This document shows, piece by piece, positions 57,330-64,000 of a stretch of DNA of 64,000 nt. Both the position numbers and the translations under genes were made by a program. Where the stretch lies: NCBI RefSeq assembly GCF_002192695.1, contig NZ_MTLG01000084.1:140906-204905 (forward strand). The letters are read 5' to 3'. The notes beneath the pieces are model-generated. The model saw only the letters and a program-made list of their open reading frames with translations, was not told the DNA's origin and did no database searches. This DNA is from Achromobacter xylosoxidans. Lineage in GTDB: Bacteria; Pseudomonadota; Gammaproteobacteria; Burkholderiales; Burkholderiaceae_B. Each line of letters starts with the position of its first letter. Position 1 is the stretch's first letter.

Positions 57330-57817
57330 GGTGTCCCCTGCGAAATCTGCACGACGGCCTGCGAATGCAAGCGGCTCGGCACCCAGTTCCGGTTCGTGCC
57401 CGGCAAGGCGGTGATCAGCCCGCGCACGATCTCCAATAGCGGCCAGGACTGGGTGTTGTAGGTCATGGCGACGGTGGCGCAATCGGCTTGCCTGCCGCCC
57501 GCCCCGGTCCAGGCACACGGGGCCCGCGTCGTGCTGCACAACACCGCCGAACCGGCGGAAAAGCTACCCATCGCCGCCAGACAGGCTGCCGTGGGCACGT
57601 CGGCCTGGCCGTTGAAACGGGCGTAGACCGCGGCGCGCGCGCCATCGGCCGCGGCGGCGGCCAACTGCTGCTGCATCCAGAACAGCGCGCCGAACCCGAC
57701 CACGCCGCAGATGAAAAGCAGCAGCAAGGTCAACGTCAGCGAAAACTCCAGCGCCGCGACGCCGCGCTGGCGCTGGCGTGGCGCCTTGCCCTCGGGGCGT
57801 TGCGGATAGGCGCGCAT
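57326..57817 (-). CDS. tadE: TadE-like pseudopilin
   Basis: A 163-residue protein with a basic stub, then RQRGVAALEFSLTLTLLLLF; the Gly before a hydrophobic segment with Glu at +5 (ALEF) is the TadE processing pattern read by the prepilin peptidase. The exported part has four Cys, which may form two disulfides. One base separates it from the next TadE-like gene upstream. Confidence 0.88.
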   Translation of the reverse strand: MRAYPQRPEGKAPRQRQRGVAALEFSLTLTLLLLFICGVVGFGALFWMQQQLAAAAADGARAAVYARFNGQADVPTAACLAAMGSFSAGSAVLCSTTRAPCAWTGAGGRQADCATVAMTYNTQSWPLLEIVRGLITALPGTNRNWVPSRLHSQAVVQISQGTP

Positions 57818-57818
57818 C

Positions 57819-58301
57819 TCAGCCTCCCCCGCCCAGCGCGTTGCCCAGATGCACCGTGGCGCGCGCGCTCAGTACGCTGGAGGCCGGCATCAGCGCCGCC
57901 TGCAAGAGCGGCACGGACGGGATGAGCGGATGGGCGCCGTACGCATAGGACACGTAAACCTCGATCTGGTCCTGCGCCAGCGGCAAGCCGCTGCAGGCAC
58001 CGCCGGCCGCGCTGCTCAACGCCCCCGCGCTGCCGCAGACCGCCACCTGCACCGGCGCCGCGGACATGGTGCTGATCCATTCCGCCTGATACAGCGCCGA
58101 ATCGCGTCCGGCCTCGGCCCTTGCGGTCAACGACGCGGCGCCAGCCTGCCACTGCAGGACCTTGCGCGCGCCGTCCTGCGCGGCCAGCGTCACGGAATGC
58201 TGGGCGGCGACCACCAGGGAATACGTCAGGATCCCGTAAAACACCAGGAAGAACACCACGAATACCAGGGCGAACTCCACGGAATAAGAACCGCGCTGCA
58301 G
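57819..58301 (-). CDS. TadE-like pseudopilin, start codon unclear
   Basis: A second TadE-type protein of about 160 residues, with RGSYSVEFALVFVVFFLVFY (Gly-xxx-Val-Glu-Phe processing site) and a C-terminal exported part with two Cys. No ATG, GTG or TTG occurs in frame within more than 200 bp before the conserved RGSYSVEF; the given 58301 is a CTG. Its 5' end overlaps the 3' end of the prepilin peptidase gene by about 75 bp. Either CTG is used, or ribosomes enter from the upstream gene, or the sequence has an indel at the junction. Confidence 0.7.
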   Translation of the reverse strand: MQRGSYSVEFALVFVVFFLVFYGILTYSLVVAAQHSVTLAAQDGARKVLQWQAGAASLTARAEAGRDSALYQAEWISTMSAAPVQVAVCGSAGALSSAAGGACSGLPLAQDQIEVYVSYAYGAHPLIPSVPLLQAALMPASSVLSARATVHLGNALGGGG

Positions 58302-58747
58302 GCGGCGAGGCCCAGATACGCGGCGTAGGGAATCTGACGCGCCCGGTTGCTCAGCGCCCAGACCCGCGAAACCGCCAGGTACAACAGGCCATGCAGGCCG
58401 GCCAGCACGCTCGCCAGCGCCAGCGTCACCAACAGCGGCGCGAAGCCCAGCAGCAGCCCGAGCACGGCGATGGCCTTGATATCCCCTGCTCCCATGAGGC
58501 GCCTGCGCCACAACGGCAGGAACGGCACCGCGACCAGAAAGCCGGCCAGCGCCATCAGCCAGCCCGACCATCGCGGCGGATAGGCCCAGCCAGGCGCCAG
58601 CAGGGCCGCCAGCAGCCATAGCAATTGGCCCGCGAGTCCCGCGATGATCAGCCGGTTGGGGACGCGGCGATAGCGCAGATCGGCATGGATCAGCGCCAGA
58701 ATCCAGCATGCAAACAACAGCCACCACAGCACTACCCCTGGATACAA
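58226..58747 (-). CDS. tadV: Tad prepilin peptidase (A24 family)
   Basis: A 173-residue membrane protease of the TadV/CpaA type with five to six helices. The two catalytic Asp are in LALIHADLRYRRVPN (Asp near residue 22) and GAGDIKAIAVLGLLLG (Asp near residue 90). It cleaves the leader from Flp and TadE-type proteins. The last 20 residues (rich in Trp, Ser, Cys) are unlike the family and overlap the TadE-like gene; the natural end may have been nearer 58290. Confidence 0.88.
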   Translation of the reverse strand: MYPGVVLWWLLFACWILALIHADLRYRRVPNRLIIAGLAGQLLWLLAALLAPGWAYPPRWSGWLMALAGFLVAVPFLPLWRRRLMGAGDIKAIAVLGLLLGFAPLLVTLALASVLAGLHGLLYLAVSRVWALSNRARQIPYAAYLGLAACSAVLIPWSSPWYSWCSSWCFTGS

Positions 58748-58889
58748 GGCTAGACCTTCTGAAAAGACGGATACGACGATGGGCGCGCCAGACGGGCACG
58801 GACTCCTTCAATCAAGTGATGCCATGTTGCGGGTACGCGCCGCGGCGGCCAGGAGCACCCCGCCGCCACGACGCGGACGAGTTCGCGGT

Positions 58890-59099
58890 TTAACCGCTGC
58901 TACCCCCAGCAGGAGGCGTAGTGCCGGTCTTGGCGTTGTCCAGCTTGGTGCCTAGTTCCTCGAACATGCCTTTCAAGGACCCGGTAAAGGCCCCCACCGC
59001 GACAATCAGCGCTACCGCCACCATTCCCGCGATCAGCCCGTACTCCAGGGCGGTGATGCCTTCTTCGTCATTCCAGAACTGCGCAAGTGTTGCTTTCAT
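58890..59099 (-). CDS. flp: Flp-type pilin
   Basis: A 69-residue type IVb pilin. The leader KATLAQFWNDEEG is cut after Gly14, giving ITALEYGLIAGMVAVALIVA with Glu19 at +5 and Tyr next to it, the Flp signature. The tail is Gly/Thr/Pro-rich. GGAG lies 6 bases before the ATG at 59099; an in-frame ATG at 59111 overlaps this ribosome site. The 142-bp gap to the peptidase gene may reduce expression of the rest, as is common for Flp loci. Confidence 0.93.
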   Translation of the reverse strand: MKATLAQFWNDEEGITALEYGLIAGMVAVALIVAVGAFTGSLKGMFEELGTKLDNAKTGTTPPAGGSSG

Positions 59100-59221
59100 G
59101 TCGAGCTCCATGGGTCTCGATTGATGACCGGGGCCGTTCCTCGAAATGCAGAGCCAGCCCCCTAAAGCCTGGAACCGCCCACGCACCGCCATCGTTTCCG
59201 CAGCGCGCGTCCAGGGTCCAG

Positions 59222-60052
59222 CTAACCCGGCCCCGGCGTGGCGCCGGGCAATCTGTCCGTCGCCACGCCAGGGGCCGATTCAATGATCGAGTCGATGCGC
59301 TGCGCCGTGCGCGCGCGAAAGCGTTTGGAGGCGCGCTGCAAATGCCAGCGCATGAGGAGCAAGGTGACGATCGACAACGCGAAAGCGATATACGGCAGCA
59401 TGGCGCCGCCTACATGCAGTCCGATGGCGTCGTTCGGGGTCGTGCAGATGACCGCGCCCGCAGCCGCGCCGGTGTAATGCATGCCGCAGACGGCGATGGC
59501 CATCAAAATGGCCGCGCCGATGCGCTGGCGTTCATTCTGGGTATTGAAGGCCAGCCACAGTGCGGCAGTAGCCGCGATGACGGCGATCAGCACCGACAAA
59601 ACCACCAGCGGCAGATTCCAGAGCAATACCGCCGGCATGCGCGCGGCGCTCATGCCCACATAATGCATGGAAGCCACGCCGAATCCCGCGGCGCAGCCGC
59701 CGACCAGGCAGCGAAGAAAAGTGAAACGGTCGCGCCCGACATACCAGAACGCCCAGCCGGAAAACCCCGCGGCGACCACGAAGCTGAGTATCGTCAGGCC
59801 AACCTGATAACCGACTTCAAAAGGCAGGTTCTGCGCCAGCATGCCGATGAAATGCATGCTCCAGATACCCACGCCGCCCATGGCCACGGCGCCGATGACG
59901 ATATAGCCGATGCGGATTTCGCCGTCCTGGGTTTCCGCGCGGATGCCCGCGGCGGCCAGCAGGGCCACATACGAACCCAACGCCGCAATCAGGAACGACA
60001 GCGCCACCAGGCCGCCATTGAAGGAGAGCGGAACGACGTCTCCCGGGCTCAT
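59222..60052 (-). CDS. MHYT-domain membrane sensor without output domain
   Basis: A 276-residue membrane protein with seven helices. Three MHYT motifs are present: SMHFIGM (near 83), SMHYVGM (near 147) and GMHYTGA (near 208), with His and Met proposed to bind copper and sense O2, NO or CO. In most proteins MHYT is fused to GGDEF/EAL or a kinase; here the C-terminus is only a 40-residue basic tail. The ATG at 60052 has GAGGAG upstream. It stands just before flp on the same strand, so it may tie pilus formation to a gas or metal signal (inference). Confidence 0.88.
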   Translation of the reverse strand: MSPGDVVPLSFNGGLVALSFLIAALGSYVALLAAAGIRAETQDGEIRIGYIVIGAVAMGGVGIWSMHFIGMLAQNLPFEVGYQVGLTILSFVVAAGFSGWAFWYVGRDRFTFLRCLVGGCAAGFGVASMHYVGMSAARMPAVLLWNLPLVVLSVLIAVIAATAALWLAFNTQNERQRIGAAILMAIAVCGMHYTGAAAGAVICTTPNDAIGLHVGGAMLPYIAFALSIVTLLLMRWHLQRASKRFRARTAQRIDSIIESAPGVATDRLPGATPGPG

Positions 60053-60559
60053 GAACGCTCCTCGTGTGGCAAGCGGCAGTGCCGACGCGCGGCCGGCAGG
60101 CAATTGCAGTGCTTCTTGCAGTAATCCCCAGCCATCTTTGCCTCCAGGCGGGTTCACACATTTTGCGTATTTTTGATACGTATCTTTAGTTTATATATTG
60201 CCAAATCATACACATCAGGGTTTTCACTGAATTTCGCGATATTGCGACATAAGATGTGTAACGAACGCTCCTAAGTTTTCGAAAACATTAATAAAAACAG
60301 CTGAACGGGCTTTATCTTGACTGGAAAATATATCCCGCAACAAGGAAATATTTCGAAATAATGAAAACGCACTGCCTTTTCCAAGACGGAATTTGAAATT
60401 AATTGTCATTCTGCCGAAAATACTGGCACCATACGAGCACCGGTAAATGCAACTTTTTCCTAACACTGTTGCAACCCTTTTCCATCCGATACTCGGTCGG
60501 GATCGGCTATCCGTTCAGAAGCGCCAGCGGAAATGAGAGACGAAAAAGGCAAGAGAAGC
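60053..60559. promoter_or_regulatory. AT-rich divergent control region
   Basis: About 500 bp with no convincing gene. Bases 60160-60420 are markedly AT-rich compared with the rest of the window, with runs such as TTTATATATTG and several TATAAT-like strings, a short palindrome GATACGTATC (60175-60184) and a TGTAACG box (60257-60263). It separates the Tad locus from the two-partner-secretion gene and probably controls both; it would suit a silencing H-NS-like protein (inference). Confidence 0.6.
60424..60439 (+). promoter_or_regulatory. Candidate sigma-54 promoter of the TpsB-like gene
   Basis: TGGCACCATACGAGCA has GG (60425-60426), exactly 10 bases, then GC (60437-60438), and six of seven -24 bases of TGGCACG; the -12 part (GAGCA) matches TTGCA less well. 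The predicted start is near 60450, about 110 bases before the ATG at 60560. Confidence 0.45.
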
Positions 60560-62260
60560 ATGTCCCCGGCGAGTCCGCTTTGCCTCGCCCTCTTGTGCAT
60601 CGTGGCGGCAGGCTCCCCAGCCCGGGCGGAAGGCCCATTGCGCGGCAACCCGGTGGATGCCATGCCGCGGCTGGAGCGCCCTCCTTCGGCGACGCAACCC
60701 CCGCCCTACGTCCAGACCGCCACGCCGGAGCAACTGGCCTTGCAGGCCAGGCTGGCGCAGCGCATCGTGCCCCGCAACTTCGACGTCAGCGGCGTGCGCG
60801 CGATTCCGTTCGAGGAAGTATCGGGAATGCTGAGCCCGCTTGCGGGCAAGGAGATCAGCCTGGGCCAGCTGGTCCAGGAGGTCGATAAGATCACCCAGCT
60901 CTACCGCGACAAGGGCTTTCCGCTTTCCTTTGCGCTGCTGCAGAACCAGACCTTCGCCAATGGCCTGGTGGTGGTGACGGTGGTCGAGGGCTACATCGCC
61001 AACGTGCGCATCGAAGGCGATATCGGCAATGCGCAAGACAGGCTTGAGGCGCTGGCCGCGCCCCTGCAGGAGGAAAGGCCGCTCAAGCAAGCCACGCTGG
61101 AACGCCAGCTGAACCTGATGCGCACCGTGCCAGGCGTCAAATTCACGCCCAGCCTGGACCTGCCCCGCCGCGCCGACGGCGCGACCGAACTGATGCTGGC
61201 GGCCAGCCGCCAACCCGTCAGCCTGACGGGCGGCATTGCGGACCTGGGCACCGGCATGCAGCCGGTGGTGAATCTTGCGACCAACAGCCTGACGCCCCTG
61301 GGCGAGCAAGTGAAGCTGACCGCTTCGGTGCCCTTCAATACCGATGACGTGAAGTACGTGTCGGGGGAAATCCGCGTGCCGCTCGGCGCCGACGGCCTGG
61401 CGCTGAAGATCGACGGCTATCACTACGATGCGCGGCCCCAGGACGATGCGATCGAAATGCTGGGCTTCGAGCGGCGCGTGAAGAACGACCGCATCGGCGT
61501 CGGCGTGAGCTATCCGTTCCTGTTGAACAACACCCGCTCGCTGACCGGAACCCTGGGCGTCTACGCGGCCAATTCCAAGGACCGGTACGAGGCCCGCAGC
61601 ACCGACCGATGGTTGCAGCAGGATGCGCAGGTACGCGCGGCGACCGCCGAGATGCGCTACATCCAGGTGTCCGAGACCAAGGCCACGGACGTCACGCTGA
61701 GCGTAGCCAAGGGTTTTGACGCCGCGGGCGCGAAAAAGGACATCTCGACCAACTATGGCTATTCCGCCACCCCGCTGCTGGACCTGGATTTCACCCGCTA
61801 CAACCTGAACGCCAGGCAGACCTTCGTGCTGCCCGCCCAGATCGGCCTGGTTTTCTCCGGCGCTGCGCAGTACTCCAGCAATATCCTGCCTTCGTCCGAA
61901 CAGGTCTCGTACGGCAGTTGGCGCTACGCCATGGGCTATCCGCAGGGCGAGCAGAGCGGCGACAAGGGCGTGGGCGTGTCGGCGGAGATCAATCGCCGCT
62001 TCGGCGTGGGCTGGGAATACCTTTCCAGCGTGCAGCCCTACGCCTTGGTCGACTACGCGCGCACTTGGTACAACAACAAGGATCTGCAGACGCTGAACCA
62101 ACGGCACCTGTCGTCGCTTGCCCTGGGCCTGCGCTTTACCGACGACAAGTACTACCTGTTCGACTTCAACGTCGCCAAGCCGGTGGGGTCAGCCACGGTC
62201 AACAATGACCGCAACGTGCGCTTCAACGCCAATTACTCCCTGTTCTACGACGCGTTCTAG
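60560..62260 (+). CDS. ShlB/FhaC/HecB-like two-partner-secretion outer-membrane protein (atypical)
   Basis: A 566-residue Omp85-superfamily transporter: signal peptide (LCLALLCIVAAGSPARA), Pro-rich linker, POTRA 1 (about 72-150, NFDVSGVRAIPFEEVSGML to TVVEGYI), POTRA 2 (about 152-225), then a beta barrel ending FNANYSLFYDAF. It should export or insert a partner protein at the cell surface. The L6-loop signature VRGY of TpsB proteins is replaced by AMGY (457-460) ahead of PQGEQSGDKG, and FxDxG is LVDYA. No TpsA-type exoprotein gene is adjacent; a repetitive lipoprotein gene follows. An in-frame ATG at 60533 is possible. Confidence 0.85.
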   Translation: MSPASPLCLALLCIVAAGSPARAEGPLRGNPVDAMPRLERPPSATQPPPYVQTATPEQLALQARLAQRIVPRNFDVSGVRAIPFEEVSGMLSPLAGKEISLGQLVQEVDKITQLYRDKGFPLSFALLQNQTFANGLVVVTVVEGYIANVRIEGDIGNAQDRLEALAAPLQEERPLKQATLERQLNLMRTVPGVKFTPSLDLPRRADGATELMLAASRQPVSLTGGIADLGTGMQPVVNLATNSLTPLGEQVKLTASVPFNTDDVKYVSGEIRVPLGADGLALKIDGYHYDARPQDDAIEMLGFERRVKNDRIGVGVSYPFLLNNTRSLTGTLGVYAANSKDRYEARSTDRWLQQDAQVRAATAEMRYIQVSETKATDVTLSVAKGFDAAGAKKDISTNYGYSATPLLDLDFTRYNLNARQTFVLPAQIGLVFSGAAQYSSNILPSSEQVSYGSWRYAMGYPQGEQSGDKGVGVSAEINRRFGVGWEYLSSVQPYALVDYARTWYNNKDLQTLNQRHLSSLALGLRFTDDKYYLFDFNVAKPVGSATVNNDRNVRFNANYSLFYDAF

Positions 62261-62292
62261 CAGCCCGGGAGGACGCGGCTGAGCGCCAGATG

Positions 62293-62317
62293 AACGCCCG
62301 TCGCGACGGGCGTTTTC
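62293..62317 (+). terminator. Rho-independent terminator after the TpsB-like gene
   Basis: A 9-bp stem AACGCCCGT/ACGGGCGTT with loop CGCG and a TTTTC run, 33 bp after the stop codon. It shows the lipoprotein gene has its own promoter. Confidence 0.8.
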
Positions 62318-62607
62318 TATTGAGCAGCGTCATCGGCGTTACGTAACGTCCGACGTAACGTAACGTCGGATGACCGGTTTTGCGTAACAGTCGCAGGCTC
62401 CACGCGATCGCAAAAATGGGAATTTTCAGGCCTCAGGAAAACCCTCGTTTTCGTGAATATCCCATTGATAACAAAGCGTTTTAATTTACGTGAAATTGCC
62501 GAAATCACGGTTTTGCACGGGGCATGAAAAATCTTGGCATGGTTTGTGCATGAGGAAGCGTATCGGGTTGTTTCGACGCCTGACTCTTCCAACCAAAGGA
62601 GTTCGCC
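62318..62607 (+). promoter_or_regulatory. Control region of the repetitive lipoprotein gene
   Basis: The gap after the terminator (62318-62607). CGTAAC occurs at 62342, 62354, 62359 and 62383, with GTTACG at 62338. TCCGACGT and ACGTCGGA (62349-62370) form an inverted repeat with a 6-base spacer, and GTTACGTAAC (62338-62347) is a palindrome. They lie about 150-200 bp upstream of a sigma-54-like promoter, the normal distance for an enhancer. Confidence 0.6.
62534..62551 (+). promoter_or_regulatory. Candidate sigma-54 promoter of the repetitive lipoprotein gene
   Basis: TTGGCATGGTTTGTGCAT matches the -24/-12 consensus TTGGCACGG-N3-TTGCW closely: GG at 62536-62537 and GC at 62548-62549 with exactly 10 bases between, TGGCA intact, and GTGCA in the -12 box. 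The predicted start is near 62561, 47 bases before the ATG. Confidence 0.65.
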
Positions 62608-64000
62608 ATGCAAACCCATTCCGACACGCGCCGCCTGCAACGCATCCTGACTGCCACCGTCATGGCCACTGCGCTTGTGAGCGCCCTGGCCGCCTGCGGC
62701 GGTGGCGGCGGCGGCAAGAAAACCGCGGGCCTCCCTGGAACGGACATCCCGACCAACCCGGGCGGTGGCGGCCTTGATCCCGGCGGTGGCCTCAACCCTG
62801 GCGGCGGCACCAATCCCGGCGGTGGCACCAACCCTGGCGGTGGCACCAACCCTGGCGGCGGCACCAACCCTGGCGGCGGCACCAACCCCGGCGGTGGCAC
62901 CAACCCTGGCGGCGGCACCAACCCTGGCGGCGGCACCAACCCTGGCGGCGGCACCAACCCCGGCGGCGGTACCGACCCCGGCGGCGGCACCAACCCGCCA
63001 CGCGTGAGCGGCCTGCTGGAAACCACGCTCGGCAATACCGGCGGGGCGCTCGACAACACCTTGCCCCTCAATCTGGACACGACGCTGGGCGGCGTGGGCA
63101 AGGCGCTGGATCCCACGATCAAGCCGGTGGCGGACACCGTCGTCGGCCTGACTCAGCAGATCGGCGCCACGACCGGCTTGGGCCAGCCCGCCGACGGCGT
63201 CGTCAAACAGGTGGGCGGCTTGGTCAGCGACCTGGGCACCAGCGTCAAGGGCACGGGACTGCCTGGAGGTCTGGGCGCCGGAGTCGGAGGCCTGGTGGAC
63301 GGCCTGGGCAAGACCGTGGCCAGCACCGGCGGCCTGTTGAATGCGAACCCGAACAACCCGAATCCTCTGACCACGGTGCTGGGCAACGCCACAGGCGCTG
63401 TAGGCGCCCTGACTGGGGCGCTATCGGGCCAGGGCGGCCTGCTGCAGCCCGTGACGCAAGTGGTTGGCGGCCTGACCGGAGAGGCCTTGAGCGGCCCTGC
63501 GCTGGGACTGCTGGAACCCTCATTGGGCAATACTGGCCAGGCCGTCGACAACGTGTTGCCGCTGGGCCTGCAACCCCTGCTGGGCGGTGTAGGCCACGCA
63601 CTCGATTCGACTGCCAGCCCGCTGGTCGCCAAGGTTACCGGTCTGACGCAGCAAGTGGGCGATGGCGCCAAATTGGGCGCGCCGGTGGCGGGGCTGCTGA
63701 GCAGCCTGGGCGGCACCGTCACCAATCTGGGCAGCGCCTTGCCGGCAAACGCGACCGGACTTAACGATGTAGTGCGGAACCTGGGCGGCGCGCTCAACAC
63801 TGCGGGCGGCGTGCTCCATGCCTCGCCGTCCAATCCCAACCCCCTGGGTTCGACACTGCACAACGCCACGGCCGCCGTAGCCTCGCTGACCGGTACCCTG
63901 GGTCTGGGCGGAGTGACCGGCGGCCTGACGGGAAGCGCGGGCGGCACGGGCGGACTGCTGGCGCCCGTGACCGGCCTGCTCGGCAACGTGACCGGAGCCG
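62608..64000 (+). CDS. Large repetitive surface lipoprotein (partial, runs off the window)
   Basis: At least 464 residues of an unrecognised lipoprotein. It starts after AAAGGAG with a signal peptide and lipobox LAAC (Cys30), then a poly-Gly stretch, then 11 copies of [N/D]PGGGT (62794-62991), then a Leu/Gly/Thr/Val-rich region built of repeats of about 165 residues (repeat 1 begins SGLLETTLGNTGGALDN at about 63010, repeat 2 LGLLEPSLGNTGQAVDN at about 63505). Databases often call such genes collagen-like, but there is no Gly-X-Y register. It follows the TpsB-like gene and has its own sigma-54-type promoter. Confidence 0.85.
   Translation, partial: MQTHSDTRRLQRILTATVMATALVSALAACGGGGGGKKTAGLPGTDIPTNPGGGGLDPGGGLNPGGGTNPGGGTNPGGGTNPGGGTNPGGGTNPGGGTNPGGGTNPGGGTNPGGGTNPGGGTDPGGGTNPPRVSGLLETTLGNTGGALDNTLPLNLDTTLGGVGKALDPTIKPVADTVVGLTQQIGATTGLGQPADGVVKQVGGLVSDLGTSVKGTGLPGGLGAGVGGLVDGLGKTVASTGGLLNANPNNPNPLTTVLGNATGAVGALTGALSGQGGLLQPVTQVVGGLTGEALSGPALGLLEPSLGNTGQAVDNVLPLGLQPLLGGVGHALDSTASPLVAKVTGLTQQVGDGAKLGAPVAGLLSSLGGTVTNLGSALPANATGLNDVVRNLGGALNTAGGVLHASPSNPNPLGSTLHNATAAVASLTGTLGLGGVTGGLTGSAGGTGGLLAPVTGLLGNVTGA
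62794..62991 (+). repeat. Eleven tandem 18-bp repeats encoding [N/D]PGGGT
   Basis: Eleven uninterrupted 18-base units, differing only at third codon positions (CCT/CCC, GGC/GGT), plus one Asn-to-Asp change in the last. Degenerate copies flank the 5' side (NPGGGG, DPGGGL). The high DNA identity invites slippage, so copy number should vary between strains. Confidence 0.95.
63010..64000 (+). repeat. Long coding repeats of about 165 codons
   Basis: The segment from 63010 and the one from 63505 align through shared anchors: LLE-xxLGNTG-xA-DN-LPL-L, LGGVG-ALD, GLTQQ(I/V)G, NPNPL-(T/S)T-L-NAT-AV-(A/G)-LTG, and GGLL-PVT. They are 495 bp apart. The second copy ends near the window edge, where a third may start. 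Confidence 0.85.

Noticed and set aside
59110..59180. Sigma-54 promoter before flp
   Set aside because: A GG-N10-GC pair with a TGCA box exists on the minus strand, but the -24 element (AGGGGGC) is poor and such pairs are frequent in this GC-rich stretch.
60224..60466. An 80-codon minus-strand frame in the AT-rich region
   Set aside because: No ribosome site, no homology that I can recall, and the composition is that of non-coding AT-rich DNA; kept as control region.
62794..62991. Tandem 18-bp repeats as a CRISPR array
   Set aside because: Units are directly adjacent without unique spacers and are in frame in a lipoprotein gene.
62794..62991. Collagen-like triple helix
   Set aside because: NPGGGT does not keep Gly at each third residue in any register.

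Overview
The window reads as the chromosome of a high-GC betaproteobacterium of the Alcaligenaceae (Achromobacter/Bordetella-like). Pointers are orphan Bug-type solute receptors (two), an EarP/EF-P pair with Arg32, DUF2863, DUF2968 and DUF3613 proteins typical of Burkholderiales, both aconitases, and a full Tad pilus locus. This assignment is inference from gene content. No rRNA, tRNA, insertion sequence, prophage or CRISPR array was seen.

Region 1 (1-14.4 kb) is acyl-CoA and organic-acid catabolism. A GntR regulator, malonyl-CoA decarboxylase and an enoyl-CoA hydratase run leftward from a perfect 16-bp palindrome. A second leftward operon (9933 to about 2950) encodes enoyl-CoA hydratase, a fused NDP-forming acyl-CoA synthetase, a Bug receptor, two acyl-CoA dehydrogenases and a spermidine-synthase-like protein; it ends at a clear terminator and is faced by a divergent IclR regulator. 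A thiolase with a divergent LysR gene, a CBS-pair protein and a TauE/SafE permease follow.

Region 2 (14.4-22.4 kb) holds a zinc-ribbon membrane protein, acnB, an SLT-type lipoprotein and a TonB-dependent siderophore receptor behind a Fur-like site. Region 3 (22.4-31 kb) is a Liv-type ABC transporter operon carrying two hydrolases (M20 amidohydrolase and M81/MlrC-like), divergent from a GntR regulator with a 26-bp palindrome between them. Region 4 (31-39.4 kb) has a short-chain reductase / acyl-CoA ligase / Bug operon with divergent LysR, then acnA and an extradiol-type dioxygenase. acnA and acnB share an identical 21-bp inverted-repeat element upstream.

Region 5 (39.6-45.3 kb) contains DUF2863, earP and efp (EF-P rhamnosylation), a PadR/GyrI-like pair whose mRNA may be leaderless, and small DUF1178 and DUF2968 proteins. 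Region 6 (45.4-60.1 kb) is a leftward Tad/Flp pilus locus: MHYT sensor, flp, prepilin peptidase, two TadE-like pseudopilins, RcpC, RcpA, TadZ, TadA, TadB, TadC, TadD, DUF3613, TadG and a sigma-54 activator. Region 7 (60.1-64 kb) is an AT-rich control region, an atypical two-partner-secretion (FhaC/ShlB-like) outer-membrane protein, and a large repetitive lipoprotein that runs off the window. Both region 7 genes have candidate sigma-54 promoters, and the lipoprotein also has a cluster of CGTAAC boxes far upstream. This last region is the best candidate for an undescribed surface system.
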